Shown here in pieces: positions 19,130 through 28,995 of a DNA stretch of 64,000 nt. Made by a program: the position numbers and the translations under genes. The DNA is from Zygotorulaspora mrakii (lineage: Eukaryota; Ascomycota; Saccharomycetes; Saccharomycetales; Saccharomycetaceae), in the NCBI RefSeq assembly GCF_013402915.1, contig NC_050724.1:372001-436000 (forward strand), written 5' to 3'. A model generated the notes under the pieces. The model saw nothing but the letters and a program-made list of their open reading frames with translations. It did not search any database and had not been told where the DNA came from. Within the stretch, counting starts at the first letter, position 1. Each line of letters begins with the position of its first letter.

Positions 19130-20362
19130 TTATTTACCCAAGTTTTTCTCCAAAATTTCTTGCAACTCTATAAAATAGTTCTCGTCGAGAACTGCACTTA
19201 ACGAAGAAAAGTAATCCAGTGAGCCTAACTTTAAGTGGTTTTGCTTCTGTTCACTGAAAAAGTCCTTTACTCTCTCAATATAGGATGAGCCAAAAAGACT
19301 AGCATAATGTTCAACAAAATACTCTGCCAACATTATCATTTCCATTACCTTGTCGGAACAATTTGCAGGTAAGTGCCTGCTGTTAATACTAGTGGTAGAA
19401 ACCAACCCCGAATTAATTATGTTGTAAGCAAAAAGACCGCTATTCAAACCTTTTGTGTCAAAGGAGTCCACCAACAATGCAAATTCATTCTTAGAAAAGG
19501 GTGTAAATTGAGAACAATAATTTTTCAGTCTTCTTGCAAAGTCTGCTATAGCATAATGGTAAGGTTTATCGAAGTAGTCCTCATTAAACGTTTTATTATG
19601 TATATTAAATTTGACAAAGCTTTGATCATCACATGTAATTTGAAGAACAATTGGTATTATCGAGAAATTCGAGTGTATGTCTTGGTTGTAAGATGATATC
19701 TCACTGAAAACAAATTTTCTCCTTTGAACTTGCGAATTCGTCGCATCAAATATTGCAACATCACAAATGTCTGAATCCAACTCTTTTATTAGTTTGTCCA
19801 ATGTTATCCTTGCATATTTTTCCTTCTTTTCTGTGTTCTTGGGACTGAAAAGGTCATCACTAGAATTGTTAGCCAGCTGCATTGATCTCATCCCCAGGTT
19901 CCGATAGCTCATTTTCCTTCTTACTTTCCCGGCATTAAAGGATGTGCAACGCAATGAATGTGTTGCTGGATTATTCCGCAAAAATTGAATCAATTGAGAC
20001 GAGACTGCTGATTTACCCACTGCAGGTAAGCCAACGAGCACGAACACAAACTTTGAGTCCTTGACAGTACTTTCATTCATTAGTCTACTGTAATCCCGCG
20101 TTGACTTGAACGTCAGCGGTGACGGCGAGTGAGAGTTCACTCGGGATAGAGTCGGCAAGTGCTCAGTTGATAGATTGTTGAGCGATAAGCCATGTGGTAA
20201 AGGAACGTCCGACTCGTTATTTTCGTCTATTTCGTCATTTGCATAGTAGTAACTTGACTTTTGTAGTAATAGATTCGAGTAAACTTTCTTATTCAAAGAA
20301 AACAAAGAGTTCTCTGAAGTTGAATTCGATTTGAGCGATCCATTCAAGGAAGTACCACTCAT
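19130..20362 (-). CDS. PFK27: 6-phosphofructo-2-kinase Pfk27
   Basis: The protein has 410 residues (S. cerevisiae 397) from the ATG at 20362; the frame extends four codons to a TTG. A disordered Ser/Asn-rich N-terminus precedes the P-loop kinase domain with GLPAVGKS (residues 111-118), followed by a FNAGKVRRK motif (substrate binding) and IFDATNS (Walker B-like). The kinase makes fructose 2,6-bisphosphate, an allosteric activator of glycolysis. Only the kinase half is present. I see no bisphosphatase RHG signature, as in Pfk27 and unlike Pfk26. The gene converges with PFS2. In S. cerevisiae BSC6 (YOL137W) lies between RTC1 and this gene; here it is absent. Confidence 0.9.
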   Translation of the reverse strand: MSGTSLNGSLKSNSTSENSLFSLNKKVYSNLLLQKSSYYYANDEIDENNESDVPLPHGLSLNNLSTEHLPTLSRVNSHSPSPLTFKSTRDYSRLMNESTVKDSKFVFVLVGLPAVGKSAVSSQLIQFLRNNPATHSLRCTSFNAGKVRRKMSYRNLGMRSMQLANNSSDDLFSPKNTEKKEKYARITLDKLIKELDSDICDVAIFDATNSQVQRRKFVFSEISSYNQDIHSNFSIIPIVLQITCDDQSFVKFNIHNKTFNEDYFDKPYHYAIADFARRLKNYCSQFTPFSKNEFALLVDSFDTKGLNSGLFAYNIINSGLVSTTSINSRHLPANCSDKVMEMIMLAEYFVEHYASLFGSSYIERVKDFFSEQKQNHLKLGSLDYFSSLSAVLDENYFIELQEILEKNLGK

Positions 20363-20838
20363 GGTAAAAGGCAATTAACTCGTCCACTAAACTGCCGCCA
20401 AACTAGAAAGCACGTATACCAACGCGTATTGCTCTTCGAAAGATGTACTAGGTTCCACTTCGTTCTTTCCACGTAGATAAAACTACTTAGAGGTCCAAGA
20501 CAGACACACTCGGAAGCAGAAAATTATTGAAGTAGTTCTTAAGCCGAATTGCAAGTTTCGTTGGCTGATTCGATATATATTTGAATTTCCAAACCCCCAG
20601 AAACTCTATCTATAAGTGATATGGCGCGACTGGTTGTGACGCATAGAGAGTTTTTTTTTCTCTTAACAGTATCGATTAAAATCATCATTTCTTTTGTGTA
20701 AATTTGACCCCTCCGTGCATTGTCCACCAAAAAATTTACCAAGATCGACATGAAAAAAAAATCCAATCCGGATAAAAAGAAAAATAGTGCAAACGTGCAT
20801 CAGATGGTGGGACAATTTGGGTCAAAATTTGATTATGA
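20363..20838. promoter_or_regulatory. PFK27 upstream region
   Basis: This 476-bp space between two minus-strand genes holds no gene. It contains an MCB-type ACGCGT (20422-20427), a poly-T tract (20650-20660) and a CCCCT STRE (20709-20713). Confidence 0.5.
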
Positions 20839-21486
20839 TTAATCCGCTGTGGTCTCTACGGCCGAATCTTGTATCTTGACTAACGTATCACGTACCTCGG
20901 CACAGATTTGATTTATAGTTTGAATTTCTTTCTTCTTGTACTCCACCTGTTCCTCGAGAAGCATGATTAGAGATTCTCTGGATTGGTGAGGTCTGTATTC
21001 ATTCAGCAAATGATGTGTATTGACGAGTATGGTTCTAATGTGTTCCACCTTCGGCTGAAACAATTCCGGGTTGATGCTTAACACACCGACAAGCTCCAAG
21101 TAGTTCAAAAGGAGTGATTTCAACAGTTTCTTGAGTTCTTGAGTTTTGTACTGGTAACTCGTGCTGCCTGCAGCGGTGGCATCTTCAGGCTTCTTGTACA
21201 GCTGGGTCAATCCCATAGTCTCTAGATCAGGGAGATGATCCTTCACGTGCCATACACTGCCGAACGCTCTGTACTGCAGTCCTGATGGCATAGACGGTGG
21301 GATCAGATAGTCCAGGGCACAGGTAATCTCATCCACACCATTGCCATTGCCATTGCCGTTTCCATTTTTTTTTACTGATTTTTGGTATTCAGCTAGCTGG
21401 CTGATATTCTCGTCCGTGAAGAAGGTGATATATGGTGGAGCTGCTGGATATAAAGAGCTGATTTCATTAGTTTCACCGTTAGACAT
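20839..21486 (-). CDS. MED7: Mediator subunit Med7
   Basis: The protein has 215 residues (S. cerevisiae 222). The N-terminal SSLYPAAPPYITFFTDENI segment is the hallmark of Med7, in which a Pro-rich strand wraps Med31. The C-terminal half (about 120-205) is helical and forms the Med7/Med21 coiled coil (LKKLLKSLLLNYLELVGVL, LLEEQVEYKKKEIQTINQI). It belongs to the Mediator middle module and acts in RNA polymerase II initiation. A (GN)-type run (GNGNGNGNG, about residues 42-50) is a small local expansion. It is divergent from HRT1 across 259 bp. Confidence 0.95.
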   Translation of the reverse strand: MSNGETNEISSLYPAAPPYITFFTDENISQLAEYQKSVKKNGNGNGNGNGVDEITCALDYLIPPSMPSGLQYRAFGSVWHVKDHLPDLETMGLTQLYKKPEDATAAGSTSYQYKTQELKKLLKSLLLNYLELVGVLSINPELFQPKVEHIRTILVNTHHLLNEYRPHQSRESLIMLLEEQVEYKKKEIQTINQICAEVRDTLVKIQDSAVETTAD

Positions 21487-21745
21487 CGTAAAAAACAGCT
21501 TAAGAAATAATGCACGTTAAACTTGTGTCAGCTCTGTCTTGCCGCCAACCAAAATCTCATATTCAGCATCGGTGCTTCTCTTTGAAGGTTAACTTTTAAA
21601 GGCTCTCCCATAGTTTTAGTATCGCTGCGCACGGGCATGAAAGGTTTATATATCAATACTAACCGCAGGGTTGGAGAGTATAACGTGTCTAATAACACCA
21701 TCTATAGGATCAGTTCAAGCTATTTGAAGATTTGCTGAGCTTGCG

Positions 21746-22123
21746 ATGAGTGAGATGGATAAAATGGATGTAGATCTAGAGGATGCCGGGTCTGAGGCTG
21801 TTCCTGGTGAAGTAAACACAGAGGCGGCTGAACAAACTCCAAAAAAGAAGCCTAAGAAGTTTGAAATCAAGAAGTGGACCGCTGTTGCCTTCTGGTCATG
21901 GGATATAGCTGTGGATAACTGTGCTATCTGCAGAAATCATATAATGGAACCTTGCATAACGTGCCAGCCTCTAGCGATGACAGATACAGATACTGAATGT
22001 GTAGCAGCATGGGGAGTTTGTAACCATGCTTTCCATTTGCATTGCATCAATAAATGGCTGAAAACGAGAGATGTGTGCCCCTTAGACAATCAGCCGTGGA
22101 AATTAGCTAGGGTGGGGAGATGA
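21746..22123 (+). CDS. HRT1: RING-box protein Hrt1/Rbx1
   Basis: The protein has 125 residues (S. cerevisiae 121). The acidic, Lys-rich N-terminus is followed by the cullin-inserting beta strand ([17 protein letters not shown]) and a RING-H2 with three zinc sites: Cys59, Cys62, Cys70, Cys73, Cys85, Cys92, His94, His97, Cys100, Cys111 and Asp114. Asp as the last ligand is characteristic of Rbx1. It recruits E2 enzymes to SCF and other cullin ligases. The F-box protein SKP2, a likely SCF substrate adaptor, is encoded 10 kb downstream. Confidence 0.97.
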   Translation: MSEMDKMDVDLEDAGSEAVPGEVNTEAAEQTPKKKPKKFEIKKWTAVAFWSWDIAVDNCAICRNHIMEPCITCQPLAMTDTDTECVAAWGVCNHAFHLHCINKWLKTRDVCPLDNQPWKLARVGR

Positions 22124-22226
22124 TAGTGCAAGCCGCTGTGGTGTATGTCGATATATATATATATACAGATGGTATATGGTATAAAAATGATGTAGGATTA
22201 TAACAACAATTTACATTAGTTGAGCA

Positions 22227-23207
22227 TTAGTTGTAGTATCTTGGATCCCTGTAAAATGTGCCCCAGAGACACCACTCAAGACAGTATGATCCAAATTGCT
22301 GATAGAATTTTGTCCAATCGATATTTTCGTTATTTTCGTAGTACTCCAAGAAGAAGACATATTGCCATTTCCTTTCTAACGTCACTGTGTTGAAGGGTCT
22401 GGTATTGATAGAGCACATATTAACAGAATAATCCTTCAAAACAGTCAAAACATCAACCAATGCGCCGGGATCATCTTGTTTCGTTGTGAATGTTAGCAGA
22501 TTGACCTTAGATCCGGCACATTTCATAGCTGGCGACTGTTCTTTTCGTTTTTTGAAAACCATAAATCTTGTTGTATTACCTAGTTGATCGTTGATTCCTC
22601 TTTGAAGTACATTGACCTTGTTTAATTTTGCCGCAAATTCACTCGCTATGGCTAAGTTCAATACATTTTCGTGTTCATTTGTTTTCGAGTCCATGACTTT
22701 TATTACAGCTTCAGAAGTCGAACTCGTATCTAGCTTTTCGAAAGTTGTATTCGGGTATTCTTGTTGAAGTTCTTTCAAATACTGATTTACCTGGCCCCAT
22801 ACCTGTGGATGTGAATACACCCTGATAATTTTGTACTTTCCAAGCTCTGACATAGTAAGATGTTCTCTAGATATCAGACAGTGTTCAATGGAAACATATT
22901 GCTCGGCAATGATCTGTAGTGGTGGTATTACTCTGTTACTCGAGGTATCAGGGTTCAAACTCTTCAACATTCTATCCCGCAGTAAATCATATGAGAACAC
23001 AACCTGTCCATTAGTGGAATTTTCCAATGGTATGACAGCATAATGAATGCATGGATTGTTTTCCAACTCGTCAAGGCACTCCGGAATTGATTTCGCTGGA
23101 ATAAGATCAAATTGGTCGTGATCATCAAACTGTTGCAGCGCCGCTTGATGTGTATAAGTTCCCTGAGGGCCAAGGTAAATAACGTTTTTTCTGCGAGACT
23201 CTGTCAT
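22227..23207 (-). CDS. PHA2: prephenate dehydratase
   Basis: The protein has 326 residues (S. cerevisiae 334). It converts prephenate to phenylpyruvate in phenylalanine synthesis. The N-terminal catalytic domain shows GPQGTYTHQAA (residues 13-23), PLENSTNGQV (60-69) and the catalytic Thr-Arg-Phe at 213-215 in NTTRFMVF. A C-terminal ACT domain (about 235-320) carries the regulatory CSINTRPF motif, usually ESRP-like, which binds phenylalanine for feedback control. The stop is close to that of the convergent HRT1 (103 bp), across a (TA)n run near 22151-22164. Confidence 0.95.
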   Translation of the reverse strand: MTESRRKNVIYLGPQGTYTHQAALQQFDDHDQFDLIPAKSIPECLDELENNPCIHYAVIPLENSTNGQVVFSYDLLRDRMLKSLNPDTSSNRVIPPLQIIAEQYVSIEHCLISREHLTMSELGKYKIIRVYSHPQVWGQVNQYLKELQQEYPNTTFEKLDTSSTSEAVIKVMDSKTNEHENVLNLAIASEFAAKLNKVNVLQRGINDQLGNTTRFMVFKKRKEQSPAMKCAGSKVNLLTFTTKQDDPGALVDVLTVLKDYSVNMCSINTRPFNTVTLERKWQYVFFLEYYENNENIDWTKFYQQFGSYCLEWCLWGTFYRDPRYYN

Positions 23208-23481
23208 ATTGCTTAATTAGTAGAAAAATTGTGATTTAAGTCTTGTGAAGAATATTATTTTTTTTATCTGGTTGAACTGAGGCTCTGCCCGTTGTTGTAT
23301 TGCCTTACTTGAACTAAAGTACGAGGACGTGAAGTGAAAAATTGAAAACTGATTTAAAAAAAAATTCTCAAATGGCTAGCTTGCAGTACACCCCTCTTCC
23401 CTCTTATCTATGAGATGAATATGTATTAGGAAACTTTGCCTACTAATGTAAAAATTTTCGTATATACATGTTCTACACGCC

Positions 23482-24462
23482 TTAGTTTTCCATTGATTGT
23501 GATAAAGAAATCAGTTTATCAACGCTGAAATCTGAAGAGCCTCCAGTGAAATCCTGAAGTAGTTGAACACGTTGCCTTGCGGCTGGTGTTATTTCTCCCA
23601 TGGCGCCATAGAACCTTTGAACATTCAATAGGAGCAACTGAGCGTCTTGCAAAGAAACGTTCGTGTCAGGCTCAACTTGACCATTCATGAAAATGCACTT
23701 CTTCTCCTTCGCCAGATCTGAATGAAACTGGAAAATCGTATGGGGTTTTGAATACTCATTATGAAGTTTGTACTCAGCTAAGGAGGTTATAATACAGTGA
23801 GTTGTATTGGGGCCAACAAACTGCCATTGGACATAGTGCAGCTCCACACCTTGTTCTTTATTTGCACCTTCCGCCTCATTTCCCCCTGTTATTACTCTTG
23901 GCAACGGCAAAACAAAAACGGGATTTTCCCTCACTTTAGTAACCATCTTATTGAAGACATCTAAAGGCACTACCGCACACAGCGAATTGTCTTTGTTCAC
24001 CCATTTTGCTCTCCAAAGGAATTCTATCTCTTGCTTCGATAAATCTTTGACTTTATCAAGCTTCAAGAATGAATCAAAAGTCTTGAACGGAGTGGCGGAC
24101 ATGTTGGGATCGATTGGTCCCTTCGATTTTGTCAATCCGGCGTTATTTTCCGACATTTTCATTCGTTGTTCGTAATTTTCGAGCTCTTTTAATGGATCAA
24201 TCTTACAAAACTCCCTTTTTTTCCTCAAGAGGTCTTCCTTTGATTTTTCTAGAAGTTCTTCGACAGTTTCGAACCCTTTCTCTCTTGCTTTCGTCAGTAA
24301 CTTTTCCTTGTATGGTTTCTGCTTAAAGTCCGTTGAGTAACAGCTTTGCTGATATATAGCCGGCTTGAATGTTTTACCAATAAGAGCACTTTTCTCTTTT
24401 GACACGGCCCTGCTTATAAGCTGCAATTGAAAACTCAGTATTCCTTGACGTAGTGAGCCCAT
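23482..24462 (-). CDS. ATP11: mitochondrial F1-ATPase assembly chaperone Atp11
   Basis: The protein has 326 residues (S. cerevisiae 318). The basic, hydroxylated N-terminus ([24 protein letters not shown]) fits a matrix presequence. A charged helical segment ([27 protein letters not shown]) precedes the conserved Atp11 domain ([14 protein letters not shown] through the [16 protein letters not shown] core). Atp11 binds free F1 beta subunits and prevents their aggregation before assembly. It lies in tandem with PHA2 on the minus strand and is divergent from DAL82. The position matches YNL315C. Confidence 0.94.
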   Translation of the reverse strand: MGSLRQGILSFQLQLISRAVSKEKSALIGKTFKPAIYQQSCYSTDFKQKPYKEKLLTKAREKGFETVEELLEKSKEDLLRKKREFCKIDPLKELENYEQRMKMSENNAGLTKSKGPIDPNMSATPFKTFDSFLKLDKVKDLSKQEIEFLWRAKWVNKDNSLCAVVPLDVFNKMVTKVRENPVFVLPLPRVITGGNEAEGANKEQGVELHYVQWQFVGPNTTHCIITSLAEYKLHNEYSKPHTIFQFHSDLAKEKKCIFMNGQVEPDTNVSLQDAQLLLLNVQRFYGAMGEITPAARQRVQLLQDFTGGSSDFSVDKLISLSQSMEN

Positions 24463-24843
24463 TCAAGACCTTCAATGACTGTGATAGATATTCTTAACAA
24501 GCTTTGATGTGTTTTAAGTCTTATGATATCCTTTCATTTCTTTTCGCAAATTGGCACATTCTAACTGACATTTGAGCGCTAAATTGAAAAAATTTGTAAT
24601 CTGGGTAACAACGTATGATCAAAATCGCGTTTTAAAGATATACCAAAAAGACATGACATAAGATAAAATGATGACGATAATTTTGTAATAGATGACTTAC
24701 CTCCCAAGCGAGGTGATGTTGTAAGAACGTATATATATATTGTTTGGAATAGTGAATTTGGAAAGCGCTGAAAATTCTGTCTTTTCCCTGAATCAAGAGG
24801 TTAATTTTGCGGTTTGTGTAAAAAACGCCTACCTACTAAAGAG
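24463..24843. promoter_or_regulatory. divergent region ATP11 / DAL82
   Basis: These 381 bp hold no gene. A TATA-rich run (TATATATATA near 24730-24740) lies about 110 bp before the DAL82 ATG. A TGAAAAAATTTG near 24584 resembles an RRPE, but no PAC motif accompanies it. Confidence 0.5.
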
Positions 24844-25965
24844 ATGGATGATAGAGCACTCACAGACCACGATGATCTTCTCCTGCGACTGATGGACCGC
24901 TACAAGCCCCATCTGAGGCCATATGCGTATCGGTTACAGACATGGGAACAAGTCTTGGAAGAATACAACTCGCAAACTGGAAGTAAATATCGGCAAATCA
25001 GGACTTTAAAAAAAAAATTCGAAAAATTAAGAGACGCTTACACAGCTGGTGATGACAAGATTGAAGTTGGTAATTTAGAATTGTTACAGAAGCTTTTGAG
25101 AGAATCACATCAACAAACATCGGCAAGAAGTCAATCGCAAATGACAAAAATTCATCACTCAACAGAAGGTGAAATAATAGCCGGGAATTTGAAAATAGCC
25201 AAATCAAGAGATTCCCACTTAATCTCACAGCGTCAAGATAATCTCAAAGAAAATCTTTTAGAAAACGAGAAAAATGCATCGCCATCCAATGATACCAGCA
25301 GGGAAAGCAGTGGACCAAATCAACCTCCTCCATTAGATTCTATTACCATTGGTTTTCCACACAGCCACGGACATCCACACAATGACTCGAAAGCTTCGGA
25401 AACATCGTCTCCCTCTCAGATACCAATTGCATCATCTTCATATGATAGGGGACTGGGGCTAACGGACAATCATCTGGATCCCATAAATAATGTGGCAAAT
25501 ATAGAGGCTGCAAAAACTAATACACCGTCAACAAAAGGATCTCCAGAGGATGAGCACGTTAATGCCCAAATGAATACAAGGGTACTATCGAATTTGTTAT
25601 CTCAATTTGCTACTCAGCATCAGTATAGCAAATCAGTGGCATCATCACAATCATCGCCTTTTCCGATATCTAATATGCCCATAAATAGCCAAGCGAGTAG
25701 TTTGACTTTAGAGGTATTATACGCGGAATTGCAAAACATTCGTGTATCACAAGAGGAACTTCGAAACGAAGTACTTTACAGATTGGATATTATATCGGCT
25801 GGTTTAGCTGAAAATTTAAATCAAATACGGCAGCAAGGAAAATCGCAAGTTGTTAAAGCTTCAGTCTCTACTGATAACCAATTTCATATTGATAGTCATA
25901 ATCATAGGCACGGTAATAGATTGAGGAATGATTCTGACGATGATCGGGAGAGATCATTGGGATAG
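24844..25965 (+). CDS. DAL82: Dal82-like regulator of allantoin catabolism
   Basis: The protein has 373 residues from the ATG at 24844; the 10 codons upstream start with TTG. The conserved part is the N-terminal DNA-binding region (DLLLRLMDRYKPHLRPYAYRLQTWEQVLEEYNSQTGSKYRQ), a Myb/SANT-like fold, followed by a basic RTLKKKFEKLRD helix. A short PPPLDSITIGFP motif near residue 165 is also shared with S. cerevisiae Dal82. The C-terminus has a coiled-coil segment (about 295-335). It is longer than S. cerevisiae Dal82 (255) because of Ser/Asn-rich linker. Dal82 binds the UIS element of allantoin and urea degradation genes for induction by allophanate. Confidence 0.9.
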   Translation: MDDRALTDHDDLLLRLMDRYKPHLRPYAYRLQTWEQVLEEYNSQTGSKYRQIRTLKKKFEKLRDAYTAGDDKIEVGNLELLQKLLRESHQQTSARSQSQMTKIHHSTEGEIIAGNLKIAKSRDSHLISQRQDNLKENLLENEKNASPSNDTSRESSGPNQPPPLDSITIGFPHSHGHPHNDSKASETSSPSQIPIASSSYDRGLGLTDNHLDPINNVANIEAAKTNTPSTKGSPEDEHVNAQMNTRVLSNLLSQFATQHQYSKSVASSQSSPFPISNMPINSQASSLTLEVLYAELQNIRVSQEELRNEVLYRLDIISAGLAENLNQIRQQGKSQVVKASVSTDNQFHIDSHNHRHGNRLRNDSDDDRERSLG

Positions 25966-25999
25966 AATTAGTGTACAAATATATATAAAACATAAATCA

Positions 26000-28717
26000 T
26001 TACTGGTTTCTCATTTCTAGTAACCTTTCCCATCCCACAGAATCATCCCATCTATTTTTTCCTTTGCTCATTAATGCTTTGATAGTAGCGCGAGATTTAT
26101 ATTTCCAATCTTTGCAAACGAGTGAACCAGGTCCGAACTTACCTTCTATTTCACCCAGTGATTCGTAAGCCGCTATCAAGTCCTCACAGGCATCTACGGT
26201 TTCACTCCAAACATTTTCATCGATTTCCAAATCAGGATTATGCGAAATGGCTCTGTACGCTTTTTCATGACAGTCCAATGCAGCCCAGGGTCTTTTTCTC
26301 CACAGTTCTACTTTGGCTACCAACCTCCAGCATCTTGCATCACTGGTAATGACAGATGGTAAAGTTACGCAGATAAATTCTGTGCATGATTTCTGATAAT
26401 GCGTAAGTTGTTGGTTATCTCCTGTAGGGTAATCAGAAGAAATGAGAACCTCAACTAGTTTTTCTACTATTTGAACATCGATTGAGCCATCTCCTGATTT
26501 ATCTCTCCGTATGTCGACCAATTTTTTACATGCCAAAAGAACATCGTTCCATTCATTTAGTTTAAGCGCAACTAACATGTAATTCTCCCAAATTCTCCAG
26601 TTCTTCTGTGCATCTGAAGAAACGGCCTTCCTTAAACAACTAAAAGCTTCTTTGAGCTTTCCTAATTGAACATAAGCAGCGCTTAGGTTGGACCAGGACA
26701 ATGCGTGTGTGGGATCAAGAGATACGCATCTCGAAAATGCTTCAGCTGCTAAGGCCATTTTATCACATTCTAACCCTACGCATCCGTAAAAATACCATGT
26801 ATCGAAACTTAGAGGATATTGTCTCAAGGAATCATTTAAATGTTCCAAGGTGGCATCGTAGTTTCTAGAAAGACCAGATGACGCAGGGGGATTGTAAAAG
26901 TACCTAGCCAAAGAATTCTTTGCGTTGACGTATTTGCCAATTTTCCAACTTTTTTCCCATAGACCAGGATCTTGTCTTATATCACCTAAAATTGACAAAG
27001 CTCTCGCATCATTGGGGTTTTCCTCAATTCTTTTTACTAACACTTCTTCAGCTTTCTTCTCGTCGCCAACAGCTGCATAGCACAGCGCTATTTCGCAAGA
27101 CATCCGCAATCTTTCGTAGATTTCAATGGCTGATCTCAGCACACCCAGTGACATATACTTTTCTGCCAGTGCCGCATCCAATTCCCAACGTGGAAGCAGT
27201 GGGATCTGGTGGATGTAACTCAGTCTTAAATGAGAATTTATATTGCCCTCCGGTAGTAGTCTGGATTCTATTCTTAGTCCCAATTCTTCCACAAGTGACT
27301 GCATCTGGAGTATTCCCCTTTCAACAGTTTTGGCTTTTGATGTTTCTAAGATTGATCTTTCCCATAATGCACGAGAATAAATAGTCCAGTTCTTTACACC
27401 CTCTTGATAAATAACCCTCGAGATTAAAGCTTTGAGCTCTTCTTCGACTAAGGGATCTTTCGCGGGGCTACTTTGCCTGATAACGTAAAATCTTAGCAGT
27501 AATTGGATATCATCATAATCTGCCAACTTAGGTTGCGCATTAGGGTCTAAAAGCATCAATTCTTTTGGTATATTCTCTTGACAAAGGGCTAAAGGTAGAA
27601 GCTTTTCTTCCTCAATTCCTGCATCTACGTCAAGTCTTTGCTTTTTTACCACCTGCTCATCTAGTGGTTCATCTGCAATGCTTTCAAAAAAGGGTTTTTC
27701 TAACAGAATCTCAGATTCCAAATGGAACTCTTCTGGCGAAACATTTTCTATATTGGATTGATTTTCTCTGAATAGCTCATCTGATGATTTTGCCAATATA
27801 ATTAGTCCTGAGTGACTCTCCCTTTGAAATTTCGTTCTTTTTGCACGGGCACCAGTGAGTACAAATTCAAACTTTCTCAATTTTTTTACTTTTGTCAGTG
27901 AAGCTAGGCAAAGCTGTTCAGTATTAATAGCTAAAGAGCATTTGACATTTTCCAAATAGAAAATGGTGTAAATGCGTAACGTAACGTCTTGAGAACTGTG
28001 TTCAGGCAGGTCATTTGCAATGGCATGAGCTAAATCAATCGAACTAAAAATTACTGATAGCACGCTTGGTATGATACCTGAGGGTTCAGGCAAAAGAGAT
28101 AGGTGAACCAATAAAGCTCTCCCTAGCCACCAATGTGCCACAGAAGAGAATCCGCTGCTCGTCAATGTTGCAATGTCGGGGACTGCCATATTGCTATCGG
28201 TTGCATTTTCAGACAACACTGTCTGGTTGGTAATTTTCTCAAAAATCAGCAAAGAGAGCACTAGGGAAAGGGGATCGTCGATCAAATCATACGCTTGCTG
28301 GCCACCAGATGACAGAGAGGCAATTAAAAGTCTGTTTATCTGTTCTGCTTGTTCTGTATTACCATTTAATAGGATATATAAAGAGCTCCTCGGTGGTAAC
28401 GGACCAGTATAATTGCTCTGGAGAAAGGTCTGCAGTAAAGAAATTGCTAACAACAAAAGATGTTCACTGTTATCACAAAGCTTCTCAAGTATGGAATTCC
28501 TCAAAACATCGACGATGTTCGCATTATCAAGGGCAGACTTCAAATTCAACGTATCTTTTAAAGGGAGTACTGCTTCCTGGAATACCAAACTAGGGCGCCC
28601 ACTCAATATATGTTTAGCCCACTCAATGGATTTCGCATCACAGTTTTCCAAGCCGTCATTCTCTAATACTTTGGTGTCAGAAGCCAATAAAAGATGGCTA
28701 TATAGAAGAACAGACAT
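26000..28717 (-). CDS. EMW1: TPR protein Emw1
   Basis: The protein has 905 residues from the ATG at 28717, one residue longer than S. cerevisiae Emw1 (904). The frame continues 23 codons upstream to a GTG, which I reject. The C-terminal half has tetratricopeptide repeats, clearest at WYFYGCVGLECDKMALAAEAFSRCVSLDPTHALSWSNLSAAYVQLGKLKEAFSCLRKAV and at MSLGVLRSAIEIYERLRMSCEIALCYA. Emw1 is essential in S. cerevisiae and needed for cell-wall integrity; the molecular activity is not settled (TTC27 family). It converges with DAL82 (34 bp apart) and is divergent from RFA2. Confidence 0.93.
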   Translation of the reverse strand: MSVLLYSHLLLASDTKVLENDGLENCDAKSIEWAKHILSGRPSLVFQEAVLPLKDTLNLKSALDNANIVDVLRNSILEKLCDNSEHLLLLAISLLQTFLQSNYTGPLPPRSSLYILLNGNTEQAEQINRLLIASLSSGGQQAYDLIDDPLSLVLSLLIFEKITNQTVLSENATDSNMAVPDIATLTSSGFSSVAHWWLGRALLVHLSLLPEPSGIIPSVLSVIFSSIDLAHAIANDLPEHSSQDVTLRIYTIFYLENVKCSLAINTEQLCLASLTKVKKLRKFEFVLTGARAKRTKFQRESHSGLIILAKSSDELFRENQSNIENVSPEEFHLESEILLEKPFFESIADEPLDEQVVKKQRLDVDAGIEEEKLLPLALCQENIPKELMLLDPNAQPKLADYDDIQLLLRFYVIRQSSPAKDPLVEEELKALISRVIYQEGVKNWTIYSRALWERSILETSKAKTVERGILQMQSLVEELGLRIESRLLPEGNINSHLRLSYIHQIPLLPRWELDAALAEKYMSLGVLRSAIEIYERLRMSCEIALCYAAVGDEKKAEEVLVKRIEENPNDARALSILGDIRQDPGLWEKSWKIGKYVNAKNSLARYFYNPPASSGLSRNYDATLEHLNDSLRQYPLSFDTWYFYGCVGLECDKMALAAEAFSRCVSLDPTHALSWSNLSAAYVQLGKLKEAFSCLRKAVSSDAQKNWRIWENYMLVALKLNEWNDVLLACKKLVDIRRDKSGDGSIDVQIVEKLVEVLISSDYPTGDNQQLTHYQKSCTEFICVTLPSVITSDARCWRLVAKVELWRKRPWAALDCHEKAYRAISHNPDLEIDENVWSETVDACEDLIAAYESLGEIEGKFGPGSLVCKDWKYKSRATIKALMSKGKNRWDDSVGWERLLEMRNQ

Positions 28718-28875
28718 TGAATGAGCGTACTGAAGGCTTTTCAGAAAGAATAAGACCCAAAGGCTACGGGCCAGCTCAGTAAACACTAGTTTTGCTTGTT
28801 AATAGACCTGATGCGATGACCTTCAGCTCTTAAAATTTTCAAATCACACATCACGTAAGAACAACATAGCCAGGA

Positions 28876-28906
28876 GTCGCGTTATTATCCAGCAAGTCGC
28901 GTTATC
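28876..28906. promoter_or_regulatory. two identical MCB-like elements upstream of RFA2
   Basis: AGTCGCGTTAT occurs at 28876-28886 and again at 28896-28906, 20 bp apart and about 100 bp before the RFA2 ATG. The core AACGCGAC on the other strand is one base from the MBF box ACGCGT. DNA replication genes, including RFA genes, are G1/S-regulated through such boxes in S. cerevisiae. Confidence 0.5.
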
Positions 28907-28995
28907 AAAAAGAGGGCTTTTTTAATGAATGAGATACAATTTACTCAGAATTTATCAACTAAGGAGCTCTGGTTATCTCAGTATATAACTTAACA

